From the NCBI GenBank assembly GCA_963828715.1, contig CAWHFX010000002.1, forward strand, positions 558,001-622,000: 64,000 nucleotides of DNA, in the 5' to 3' direction. This DNA comes from JAQGMV01 sp963828715. GTDB lineage: Bacteria > Pseudomonadota > Gammaproteobacteria > Burkholderiales > SG8-41. Positions 26,717 through 34,504 of the stretch are shown here, piece after piece. The notes below the pieces were generated by a model that was not told the origin of the DNA, searched no databases, and saw only the letters and a program-made list of their open reading frames with translations. Numbering within the stretch: the first letter of the stretch is position 1; each line of letters starts with the position of its first letter. A program made the translations under genes and the position numbers.

Positions 26717-28395
26717 GGTGTATCCGCCTTCTTGCCCACGAGCAGGGCCTGAGGATTTCGCTCGAGATAATCGGCGAGCGCACGAAATGCGTACGCGGCA
26801 CGGGTGATCTCCTGCATCGCCTCGCGCGTGTCGTGCTGAAGCGGGGCATCGGACGACAGCACTCGATCCACGCTCACCAATGCCTTCCGTGCATCGATCA
26901 GCGTCGCGCGTGCTTCGACCGAAACCTCCCCGTCCAGCCGCTGGAGGAGTTTCGTGGTGTTCTGAAGCGTCTCCCTCACTTCGGGCGTGACATCGGTATT
27001 CACGCCCTTCAGAAGCTGGTCCATGCTGACGAGCGCCTTACGCGCATCCTGGCTGATTTCGTCCAGCGGAAGCCGCTCGAACTTGGCCGCGACGCCCGCG
27101 ATTACCGTCTGCAGCTCCTGCCTCGCGCCGGGCGTGGTCGGCAGCTCGACGGGGACGCTGGTCCAGTTGACAGCCGCCTTCGTCGCGTTGGGGAAGAAAT
27201 CCAGCGCGATATACAGCTGTCCCGTGATGAGGCTGCCCGAACGTAACTGCGCTCGTAATCCACGGGCGACGAGATCGCCCACGAACCTGCGCTTGCCCTC
27301 CTCGTCACTTGCCCCTATGTGCGCGCGCGAGGCCGAACGCAAGCGCGAGGGATAGAGGTTCACTTCGACGGGGATTACGATCTGACCTGATTTCGGATCC
27401 ACGTCTACCTTGACTGCACTTACCTCTCCGACGACGATCCCGCGAAAATCGACGGGTGCGCCCTTGACCAGGCCGCGCGCGGACTCGTTGAACACCATGA
27501 CGGACGGAAAGAGCTCCGTGTCCGGATTCTTCATGGCCTCGTTGCGATTGGGGAAGAGCGCGAACGAGGAATTCGCGTCGGCAACCTTGAGCGTGGCGCT
27601 TCCATCCGGCGTCTCGAACGCGATTCCGCCGACCAGAAGCGAAATCACCGATTCCATTTCGAGCTTGATCCCGTTTGCATCGAGCGTCATGTCTACGCCG
27701 CTGGCTTTCCAGAAGCGCGTGTTCGAGGTGACGAACTTATCGTAAGGCTCGTTAACAAAAACCTTGAGGCTCACGCCTGCACCATCGTCGTCCAGTGAAT
27801 AACTCGTAACCTGGCCGACCCGAAGCTGCCGGAAGAACACGGGCGAGCCGCTGTCCACCGACGCCATCGTCTTGCTGCGGAGCACGAATTCGCGGCCCGG
27901 CGTATCGATCGTGACGACCGGCGGGGCTTCGAGGCCCTGGAAATCGCGCCGGGATCGGTTCGATTTCCCGGCGTCCACACCAATAAAGGCACCCGACAGC
28001 AGCGTGCCCAGGCCGCTCACCACCCCGCCGGAGATGCGCGGGCGAACCACCCAGAAGCGGCAGTCGTCGACCAGGAAAGGCGTCGCGTCCTTGATGAGCT
28101 CCGCGGTCGCGATGACCGACTTGAGGTCTTTCCCCAATGTCACGTTCTTCACGAGACCGACGTCGACGTCCCTGTACTTCAGCTTCGTTTTGCCGGCCTC
28201 CAGCCCCTCGGCGTTCTGGAACGTGATCGTGATCACCGGACCGCGGTCGAGTATCGCCTTGACCGCGACATAGCCGCCGATGATTGCGGAGACGATCGGG
28301 ATCAGCCAGACGACTTGAAACGTCCAGCGCGACTTCGGCTGCGCATGCGCAGCCGGAATGCCGGAGAGCTCCGGGCTACTTGGAAGTTCCGCCAT
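26713..28395 (-). CDS. pqiB: PqiB MCE-domain periplasm-spanning protein
   Basis: A 560-residue protein with one N-terminal membrane helix (VVWLIPIVSAIIGGYVAV) and three consecutive MCE (MlaD) domains: ITITFQNAEGLEAGKTKLKY near residue 55, the second beginning near VLRSKTMASVDSGSPVFFRQ, and the third near LFPSVMVFNESARGLVKG. The C-terminal quarter is a long helix with repeated LVSMDQLL/LVSVDRVL units, as in PqiB, which forms a tunnel across the periplasm. It overlaps pqiA2 by 20 bases. Length agrees with E. coli PqiB. Confidence 0.93.
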   Translation of the reverse strand: MAELPSSPELSGIPAAHAQPKSRWTFQVVWLIPIVSAIIGGYVAVKAILDRGPVITITFQNAEGLEAGKTKLKYRDVDVGLVKNVTLGKDLKSVIATAELIKDATPFLVDDCRFWVVRPRISGGVVSGLGTLLSGAFIGVDAGKSNRSRRDFQGLEAPPVVTIDTPGREFVLRSKTMASVDSGSPVFFRQLRVGQVTSYSLDDDGAGVSLKVFVNEPYDKFVTSNTRFWKASGVDMTLDANGIKLEMESVISLLVGGIAFETPDGSATLKVADANSSFALFPNRNEAMKNPDTELFPSVMVFNESARGLVKGAPVDFRGIVVGEVSAVKVDVDPKSGQIVIPVEVNLYPSRLRSASRAHIGASDEEGKRRFVGDLVARGLRAQLRSGSLITGQLYIALDFFPNATKAAVNWTSVPVELPTTPGARQELQTVIAGVAAKFERLPLDEISQDARKALVSMDQLLKGVNTDVTPEVRETLQNTTKLLQRLDGEVSVEARATLIDARKALVSVDRVLSSDAPLQHDTREAMQEITRAAYAFRALADYLERNPQALLVGKKADTP

Positions 28396-29008
28396 GCTTC
28401 TTCTCCATTGGATCCCAGATGAGGCGCGGATCGAAGCTCATTGCAGCAAGCATCGTGAGGACGACAACCGCCGCAAAAGCGATCGCGGCAGGTCCGGCTT
28501 TGATCGTAGCGATCGCCTTCAGTTGAACGAGAGACACCAGGATAGCGATCACATAGATGTCGAGCATCGACCAGCGTCCGACGAGCTCCACGAGGCGGTA
28601 CAGGCGAGTCCGCTGCTGCGGCTGCCATGTGGAACGCATCTGCACCGAGGCCGTAAGGAACACGATTGCAACGATCTTCGCGAGAGGAACGAGCACGCTC
28701 GCAACGAATACGACGACCGCGAGCGGCCAGGAGCCGGAAACCCAGAGATACACTACGCCGCTCATGATCGTGTCTTTTTGAGCACCGAAAAGCGAGCTGG
28801 TCTCCATCACCGGCATTATGTTCGCCGGAATGTAAAGAATCACCGATGCGATGAGCAGCGCCCAGGTGCGCGAAATGCTGTCCGGTTTGCGAAAGTGCAG
28901 AGCCGCAGCACAACGCGGACAGTACCCTTCGTGCGTATTCGGACCGGACCTCGCAACGAAACCACAGGTGTGGCATGCCATCAGGCCCCGGGCAGCCGCT
29001 GAGGTCAT
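28376..29008 (-). CDS. pqiA: PqiA-domain membrane protein, second half of a split PqiA
   Basis: A 210-residue single PqiA domain: two CxxC pairs at the N-terminus (CHTCGFVAR; CPRCAAAL) for a zinc or rubredoxin-like knuckle, then four membrane helices including LLIASVILYIPANIMPVM and the family motif GRWSMLDIYVIAILVSLVQL. It corresponds to the C-terminal half of the about 417-residue E. coli PqiA. Its start overlaps the preceding gene's stop as ATGA. Confidence 0.92.
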   Translation of the reverse strand: MTSAAARGLMACHTCGFVARSGPNTHEGYCPRCAAALHFRKPDSISRTWALLIASVILYIPANIMPVMETSSLFGAQKDTIMSGVVYLWVSGSWPLAVVVFVASVLVPLAKIVAIVFLTASVQMRSTWQPQQRTRLYRLVELVGRWSMLDIYVIAILVSLVQLKAIATIKAGPAAIAFAAVVVLTMLAAMSFDPRLIWDPMEKKHGGTSK

Positions 29009-29610
29009 TGGCGGGCATCCAGCTTCGCCCACAGCGCGCGCGGGTTGAACGTGGATACGCACGCTGCCAACAGGATCATGAAGGCAGCCAGCGAGAAAAG
29101 CGCAATGCCGGGGATCACCTCCGCGAGATGCGTCAGCTTGACCAGCGCGACGAGCACGCCGATGAACATCACATCCGGCATACGCCACGCCTGCACCGCG
29201 CGCAGGATGCGAAACACGATCGCGCTGCCGCGTGGCATTCGCTCGAACTGCAACGGCAGCAGCAGTCCCAGAATGGCGACGAGCTCGATCAGAGGCGCTA
29301 CGACCGTCGTGATGAGAACGATCGCACCCAGAGTACGCATACCGCCCTCGTAAAGAGCGCGCGCAGCGCCGAACAGCGTGGTCTGGACGCGCTCGCCCTG
29401 CACCTCCAGTCCGACCAGCGGAAACGCGTTGGCAATTACGAAAAACACGGCGGCACCCACTGCAAAGGCAAGCGAGCGATTCAGGCTGTCCGGGCGGTTG
29501 CGGTACAGCACGGCATCGCACCGCGCGCATCGCGCCGTGCCACCGGGCGGCACGGCGGTTTCACGCTGCAGCAGGTCGCATTCGTGACAGGCAATGAGTG
29601 GCGCCGCCAT
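29005..29610 (-). CDS. pqiA: PqiA-domain membrane protein, first half of a split PqiA
   Basis: A 201-residue single PqiA domain with CHECD and CARCDAVL cysteine pairs and four membrane helices, including AVFFVIANAFPLVGLEV and RAVQAWRMPDVMFIGVLVALVKL. It equals the N-terminal half of fused PqiA; here the two halves are separate, translationally coupled genes. This opens a seven-gene operon (pqiA1-pqiA2-pqiB-pqiC-DUF2254-binding protein-CxxC protein). A dyad promoter element lies 187 bases upstream. Confidence 0.92.
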   Translation of the reverse strand: MAAPLIACHECDLLQRETAVPPGGTARCARCDAVLYRNRPDSLNRSLAFAVGAAVFFVIANAFPLVGLEVQGERVQTTLFGAARALYEGGMRTLGAIVLITTVVAPLIELVAILGLLLPLQFERMPRGSAIVFRILRAVQAWRMPDVMFIGVLVALVKLTHLAEVIPGIALFSLAAFMILLAACVSTFNPRALWAKLDARQ

Positions 29611-29655
29611 TTTGGAGTCTGATGACTGTCGGATAAAACAGCGTCGAAAGGACGC

Positions 29656-29730
29656 TCACAGCGGCGTGCAGGACCCGAAGACAACGAAGGCTCCGTCCTT
29701 GTTGACGATCGCACGCTCATCGCGATTCAT
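29656..29730 (-). CDS. Possible 24-residue leader ORF ahead of the pqi operon
   Basis: An ATG at 29730, 67 bases past the dyad centre, opens a short frame encoding MNRDERAIVNKDGAFVVFGS and four more residues, with a weak AAGAG ribosome site. The spacing from the dyad matches that of real first genes elsewhere in the window, whereas pqiA1 itself begins much farther away. It may be a leader peptide or chance; there is no homology support. Confidence 0.2.
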   Translation of the reverse strand: MNRDERAIVNKDGAFVVFGSCTPL

Positions 29731-29760
29731 GGCACGCTCTTGTGGGGACGCGATGCGGCG

Positions 29761-29806
29761 AAATTACGCGCCGGGTTTGGAGCGAACAATTGGACCTTGG
29801 TCTCAT
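29761..29806 (-). promoter_or_regulatory. Dyad promoter element upstream of the pqi operon
   Basis: The minus strand carries GAGACCAAGGTCCAATTG (29790-29804 region), with TAATTT at 29766-29761 starting 32 bases beyond the dyad centre as -10. The outer half-site also overlaps an inverted repeat GGTCTC/GAGACC at 29799-29815. The predicted transcript would have a leader of about 140 bases before pqiA1. Confidence 0.75.
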
Positions 29807-29868
29807 GAAGAGACCGTGCGCCGAACCGACGCAGGAAGCCGCGCAGAAACGGGGCGTTCTAGTGCAAG

Positions 29869-30537
29869 CTAGGCCGCTTCGATCGCGGGACGCACCTCGG
29901 CTGCGGAAGCATCAGCGACACTAATACCCGCCAGCGCGCACAAACGAACGAGTGAGGCAACAGAGCGCGTCTCGAGCTTCTCCATTACGCGCGCCCGATG
30001 CGCCTTCACGGTCTTTTCGGTGATGCCGAAGTCGCCCGCGATCTGTTTGTTGAGGCGGCCGCTGATCACCTCGACCATGACCTGATGTTCTCGCGGCGAA
30101 AGCCGCGCCAGGCGTTGTTCTACCGCCAGCCGCTGGCGCCCGCTCGCCTCGATGAATTCGTGACGCTCGATCGCCGTGCGGATCGCGGAGAGAATGCTTT
30201 CTTCCTCGACCGGCTTCAGCAGGATATCGAGCGCCCCCTGCTTCATTGCGCGTATGCTCATGGGCACGTCGGCGTGTCCGGTGAGATAGATGATCGGCAG
30301 GGACACGCCCGACGCAAGCATTCGCTCCTGGAGCTCGGGGCCCGTCATGCCGGGCATTTCGACATCCAGCAGAACGCATCCGACGCCGCCGAAAGGCAGC
30401 CGATCGAGAAAAGTGCCGGCGGTCGCATGGCTTTCCGCCTGCCAGCCCGCGCTGCGGATCAGCCGCTCGAGCCCGCGACGCACCCCCTCGTCATCATCGA
30501 TGATGAATACCGTCCTGATGTTCGCAGTTGCTGTCAT
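29869..30537 (-). CDS. FixJ-family (NarL/LuxR HTH) response regulator
   Basis: A 222-residue two-domain regulator. The receiver has the acidic pocket VFIIDDDEGV, phospho-acceptor Asp in CVLLDVEMPGMTG (about residue 58), Thr in IYLTGHAD and Lys in ILLKPVEE, the FixJ/StyR style. The C-terminal HTH begins LARLSPREHQVMVEVISGRLNKQIA and ends KTVKAHRARVMEKL. The ATG at 30537 is preceded by AAGGGGG; an in-frame ATG at 30555 is possible. It follows the histidine kinase gene by 92 bases, so the two form a two-component system. NarL/FixJ-type HTH domains bind short inverted repeats, making it my leading candidate for binding the dyad element found throughout the window. Confidence 0.92.
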   Translation of the reverse strand: MTATANIRTVFIIDDDEGVRRGLERLIRSAGWQAESHATAGTFLDRLPFGGVGCVLLDVEMPGMTGPELQERMLASGVSLPIIYLTGHADVPMSIRAMKQGALDILLKPVEEESILSAIRTAIERHEFIEASGRQRLAVEQRLARLSPREHQVMVEVISGRLNKQIAGDFGITEKTVKAHRARVMEKLETRSVASLVRLCALAGISVADASAAEVRPAIEAA

Positions 30538-30629
30538 CAAACAACCCCCTTGCATTGCGGCAATCGATGCGAGTTTCTGTCATGACGCCCGCTGTCGATC
30601 GCTCAAGTCCTCGCTTTCTTTCGTCCTGT

Positions 30630-32363
30630 TCACATGCGAGCACGGCCGTCGGATCTCGCCCGAGCGGTCGCTGCCTCGCTCGGTCCTGTAACCTCGTCGG
30701 CGGCCAGCGGTAACTTCAATCTGAAGGTCACATTGCCGGCGGCGCTGCTTTCGCACCAGATGCGGCCGCCGTACGATTCGACGATGGCCCGACACACCGA
30801 AAGACCCATTCCAAGGCCCTTCTGTTTCGTCGTCCAGAATGCCTCGAATACCTTGTCCAGTTTGCTTGCCGGTATACCGGTGCCCGTGTCTTGCACCGAA
30901 AGCTCTACATGATCATCACCGGACAGCGCCAGGGTGATGGCCAGCTTGCGCGCGGTAGCGCGAATCCCGCGCATCGAATCGATCGAATTCATGACCAGAT
31001 TCAGCAGCACCTGCTCGATCTGAATCTTGTCGGCATTCATCAGGCAGTGGGGCGCCAGCGAGGCTTCCACCTCGATCTGCTCGGTCATGAGCTCGCTTCG
31101 CACGAGAGCGAGTACGTCGCGTACTACTTCGGCGCCATCGAAGATGCCACGCGTCGTATGCTGCCGCCGCAGCATCGCGCGCAGCGCGCTCATCACGTCG
31201 CCGGCCTTGCGGTTGGAGGCCACGATATCGGTCAGGATGTCGCGCATCTCTTCCGGGCTCAGAAGCCCGTTGTTGAGAAAGCGCAAGCCGGCCTGCGCGT
31301 TGTTCAATATCGCTGCCAGCGGCTGTGAAAGCTCGTGTGCGAGCGACGCGACGAGCAAGGCCGTTTGCGTGACGCGCGCCGAATGCCACTTGTGCGCGCG
31401 CAGCTCGGTCATCTCTTCCTCGTTATCGCGCAGCGCCGAGACGTCCTGGACGGTCGCGAACAGTCGTTCGGTGCGCCTGCCGGGAAACATCACCTCATGC
31501 CATTGCTGGATCGTTCGCGTTTCCCCGCCACACGTGTGAATGCCGAAGCGCACGCTGTAGCGAACGCCCGGATTGGCACGCGCCTGCTCGAGCGAAGCCG
31601 CGAATTGCGCACGATCTGCCGGCGCGACGAAGTCCATGAACTCGGAATGTCTGTGCACGTCCGTGCCGAGGATGTGTTTGGCCTCGTCCGAGAGATCGAG
31701 GGTGTCGGCCGCGACGTCCCAACGCCAGCGTCCCAGATGAACCGTCCCGAGCGCGTCACGGACGTCGTGCTCGTTCGCGGCGATCGCCGCGGCTGCTTCC
31801 GCGCGCGCAGTGGCGTGCGTGAGAATTTCGCCCAGGACCTTCACATGCCTCACGAGCCGATCGGGCCACTCAGTCGTAGGGCAATTGCGGGCAACAGCCA
31901 TGATGAATCGAACTTCGCCTTCGACCCTGAGCGGAATGTGCAGCAAGGACCGCAGGCCCAGCGCGTGAAAGCCTACCTTGTCTGCGGCCGCCTCCGGCAC
32001 CAGTTCATCGAGCTGCAAGATCCGCAGTACCCTCTGCCCGATGACGACATGGCGAAATGCCCAGGGAAACCAGTCTCGATAGCTCAACAGGTCGGGTGGC
32101 GGAACGAGGTCTTCCGAGCTCGCGACATTACGCAGATAGGCATCGCCTCGGTCGGGCAGCAGTTCGAAAACGGCTACCTGGTCTACGCAGCAGAAGGTCA
32201 GCATCTCTGACAACGCCAGATCGACATGCATGCTGACGCGATCCCAACGGCTGCCGGAAAACGCGGTCGAAATGCGTTCCAGAATACGCTCGAAGTCCGC
32301 CTCGCGCGTGGGACGCTCGCCTCTGAAGGTGGTCAGACAGACATCGCCGAGAATTGTCGTCAT
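30630..32363 (-). CDS. Sensor histidine kinase (GAF-like, PAS, HisKA, HATPase)
   Basis: A 577-residue soluble kinase with no membrane segments. An N-terminal GAF-like region (about 25-190; VDQVAVFELLPDRG, LRSLLHIPLRVEGEVRFIMA) precedes a PAS domain (about 205-310; LGRWRWDVAADTLDLSDEAK). The phospho-acceptor His sits in ASLAHELSQPLAAILNNAQA near residue 350, followed by N-box LNLVMNSIDSMRG, G1 VQDTGTGIP and G2 GLGMGLSVCRAIVESYGG. This H-box style is that of FixL/TodS-like kinases paired with FixJ-like regulators. A cytoplasmic GAF/PAS input fits sensing oxygen, redox or a metabolite. I see no heme-binding histidine that I can assign confidently. Confidence 0.92.
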   Translation of the reverse strand: MTTILGDVCLTTFRGERPTREADFERILERISTAFSGSRWDRVSMHVDLALSEMLTFCCVDQVAVFELLPDRGDAYLRNVASSEDLVPPPDLLSYRDWFPWAFRHVVIGQRVLRILQLDELVPEAAADKVGFHALGLRSLLHIPLRVEGEVRFIMAVARNCPTTEWPDRLVRHVKVLGEILTHATARAEAAAAIAANEHDVRDALGTVHLGRWRWDVAADTLDLSDEAKHILGTDVHRHSEFMDFVAPADRAQFAASLEQARANPGVRYSVRFGIHTCGGETRTIQQWHEVMFPGRRTERLFATVQDVSALRDNEEEMTELRAHKWHSARVTQTALLVASLAHELSQPLAAILNNAQAGLRFLNNGLLSPEEMRDILTDIVASNRKAGDVMSALRAMLRRQHTTRGIFDGAEVVRDVLALVRSELMTEQIEVEASLAPHCLMNADKIQIEQVLLNLVMNSIDSMRGIRATARKLAITLALSGDDHVELSVQDTGTGIPASKLDKVFEAFWTTKQKGLGMGLSVCRAIVESYGGRIWCESSAAGNVTFRLKLPLAADEVTGPSEAATARARSDGRARM

Positions 32364-32646
32364 TTACGGGCCTGCCATGCGCAAGATCGAATTCCAGCAG
32401 CATCGCATACGCAAACGCGATCGACATCTTCTCTCTCAGCCAATTGCCCCCGCGCGGAATGCGCGGAGCCTGGGATCGATGGTGCCGTTGCGGTGCACTA
32501 TACCACGCAAAACGGGCGACACGTAACCGCCGAAGCTGTGCTCCCGCCGGCTGCGAAGCAAGCGAATGGAACGTCCTCAACTGCGGGCTCTTTGATGCGC
32601 TCGGCATCAGCCGCGAGCAAGCGGCAAGCGACGCCAGGGGTCGGCG

Positions 32647-32693
32647 GTGCGACTAAGGTCCAATTGTCGTGCCCCACAGCGGAACGGCAGGAT
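32647..32693 (+). promoter_or_regulatory. Dyad promoter element upstream of the DUF3302-HlyD-OMF operon
   Basis: GACTAAGGTCCAATTG at 32651-32666 has one strong half-site (GGTCC) and a weaker one. CAGGAT at 32688-32693, starting 33 bases past the centre, is the -10 candidate, and the following TTTGC is shared with the copy at 23.15 kb. The orientation fits the plus-strand gene whose ATG is 82 bases from the centre; the divergent kinase gene is 290 bases away on the other side. Confidence 0.7.
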
Positions 32694-32737
32694 TTGCACA
32701 CCAAACAGCGGACCGGCGACGCGGTCTCTTCACACTT

Positions 32738-33277
32738 ATGAAACAAATCGATCGGGCATCTCGGCAAAGCCCGCGCTGGCGCTACCATGTGCAGGGCGGC
32801 TGGCATACGTCGCTTTGGATGGCGGTCTGGGCGCTGGGGACACTCTTGTCAGCCGGGCCGGCGCAGGCATCCATCTTTCAGGGTGAAACGCTCGATGCCG
32901 TGGCGGACGGTATCGCCTGGGGGGTGCTCGTCATCGCGCCGATCATAGGAATCGCCGCTTTCTGGATCATTCATATCCTGCCGGAGAAGATCGCCGAGAA
33001 GAGGAAGCATCCGCAAGCCAAAGCAATTCAGACGCTGTGTCTGCTGTCGCTCTTTTTCGGCGGCATGCTGTGGCCCATCGCGTGGCTATGGGCGTACAGC
33101 AAGCCGGTTCTTTATAAGATGGCATACGGCACGGACGTCTACGAGCACGAAGCGGAGGGTAATCCCGAAGAAGAGCCGGAGACGGCCAATCTTTCAGATG
33201 CCGAGCGCATGCGTATGAAAGTCGTGGACCGGCAGGGCACCGATCCGACCGGACACCCCACGAGGGAGCGTGTCTGA
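32738..33277 (+). CDS. DUF3302 family inner-membrane protein
   Basis: A 179-residue protein with a signal-like N-terminal helix (SLWMAVWALGTLLSAGPAQA), then two membrane helices (IAWGVLVIAPIIGIAAFWII and LCLLSLFFGGMLWPIAWLWA). The conserved ILPEKIAEKRKHPQAKAI between them marks DUF3302, the partner of YibH/YiaV-like HlyD proteins (YibI/YiaW in E. coli). The C-terminus is acidic and cytoplasmic. The ATG at 32738 is chosen because the upstream in-frame sequence is polar and lies inside the promoter region. Its stop overlaps the next start as TGATG. Confidence 0.85.
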   Translation: MKQIDRASRQSPRWRYHVQGGWHTSLWMAVWALGTLLSAGPAQASIFQGETLDAVADGIAWGVLVIAPIIGIAAFWIIHILPEKIAEKRKHPQAKAIQTLCLLSLFFGGMLWPIAWLWAYSKPVLYKMAYGTDVYEHEAEGNPEEEPETANLSDAERMRMKVVDRQGTDPTGHPTRERV

Positions 33278-34497
33278 TGGAATTACTGCTCCTCATAATT
33301 TATTCGATCATCGTCTGGCTGATCTTCTTCAAGTTCAAGTGGCTGCCGTGGAACATCACCAGCCAGGTGATCGTCATCACGCTACCGATCATCGGTATTG
33401 CCGTCCTCATCCTGACGCTTAACCTCGTCGCGCCTTCGACGAGCGACGTGCGTGTACTCAACTACGTCGTTCAGATCGTGCCGCGCGTGACGGGTCGCGT
33501 CATCGATGTGCCGGTCGACCCCAATCGGCCTGTCAAGAAAGGCGAAGTTCTCTTTCGTATCGATCCCGTGCCCTTCCAGAACGAGGTGAAGCAGCTCGAG
33601 GCGAAGCTCGTGGAAGCGCGGGCGAAACAGAATGAGGCCACGGCGAAACTATCCGAATCGAACGCGGGTGCGCGCGAGTTGCGCGAGAACCTGAAAGCAG
33701 CCACCGCCCAGATCGGCATCAGTAGCGCAAAACTCGATCTCGCGAACAAACGTGTAGAGCAGTACAAGGAACTGGTCTCCGCCTCGGCCGGCAGTCGCTT
33801 CGATCTCGAGCACGCCGTTGCAGAGACGCAGGAGCTGCAGTCGCAGGTTGCAAATGCCCGTGCCAACGAAGCCCAGGTGGTACAGAAGCTCTCGGCACAG
33901 ATCGGCGGCGAGCAGGCGCAGGTCGCCGCCGCCAAGGCGCAGCTTGCCGCCGCGCATGCTCAGGCCGCGAGCGTCGAGGCGCAACTCGCGGACGCCCGGT
34001 GGAAGCTGTCGGAGACGACGGTGTATGCGCCCGCCGACGGCTCCGTCGTGAACCTGCAGTTGCGCCCGGGCTCGACAGCCGGTCAGTTCGTGGGCCGCCC
34101 GGTGATGAGCTTCGTGGAAAACGAGCAATGGCTGATCGCCCTCTACACCCAGAACGAGCTACGCGCCATCGAGCCGGGAAACGAAGCCGAAGTCGCACTC
34201 AAGACCTATCCGAATCGCATCATCAAGTGCAAGGTGGATTCGATCGTGTGGGCGACCGGGCAGGGGCAACTTCCGCTCGGCGGCACGGTGCCGGACGCAG
34301 GGCCTGCGCCAGTGCCGCCTGGCCGTTTCGCCGTGAAGCTCGCTGTAGAAGAAAAAGACAAGGACGTGTTCCTGGCCGCCGGCGCGATCGGCATTGGCGC
34401 GGTGTACACGGAGCACCTGGAGTTCCTGCACATCATTCGCAAAGTGTTCCTACGCGTGAGCACCAAGCTCGATGCGCTGATCCTGAAGCTGCACTGA
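33277..34497 (+). CDS. HlyD-family membrane fusion protein (YibH/YiaV-like)
   Basis: A 406-residue periplasmic adaptor. Two N-terminal membrane helices (residues 1-18 and about 28-50) are followed by a biotinyl-lipoyl-like half-motif (VVQIVPRVTGRVIDVPVDPN, GEVLFRIDPVPF), a long coiled coil of about 150 residues rich in Ala, Gln and Glu, and the second half-motif with LSETTVYAPADGSVVNL. It joins an inner-membrane partner to an outer-membrane factor. The genes either side encode DUF3302 and a TolC-like protein, completing an efflux or envelope-maintenance operon without an obvious pump protein. Confidence 0.92.
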   Translation: MELLLLIIYSIIVWLIFFKFKWLPWNITSQVIVITLPIIGIAVLILTLNLVAPSTSDVRVLNYVVQIVPRVTGRVIDVPVDPNRPVKKGEVLFRIDPVPFQNEVKQLEAKLVEARAKQNEATAKLSESNAGARELRENLKAATAQIGISSAKLDLANKRVEQYKELVSASAGSRFDLEHAVAETQELQSQVANARANEAQVVQKLSAQIGGEQAQVAAAKAQLAAAHAQAASVEAQLADARWKLSETTVYAPADGSVVNLQLRPGSTAGQFVGRPVMSFVENEQWLIALYTQNELRAIEPGNEAEVALKTYPNRIIKCKVDSIVWATGQGQLPLGGTVPDAGPAPVPPGRFAVKLAVEEKDKDVFLAAGAIGIGAVYTEHLEFLHIIRKVFLRVSTKLDALILKLH

Positions 34498-34504
34498 TCT
34501 CGCC

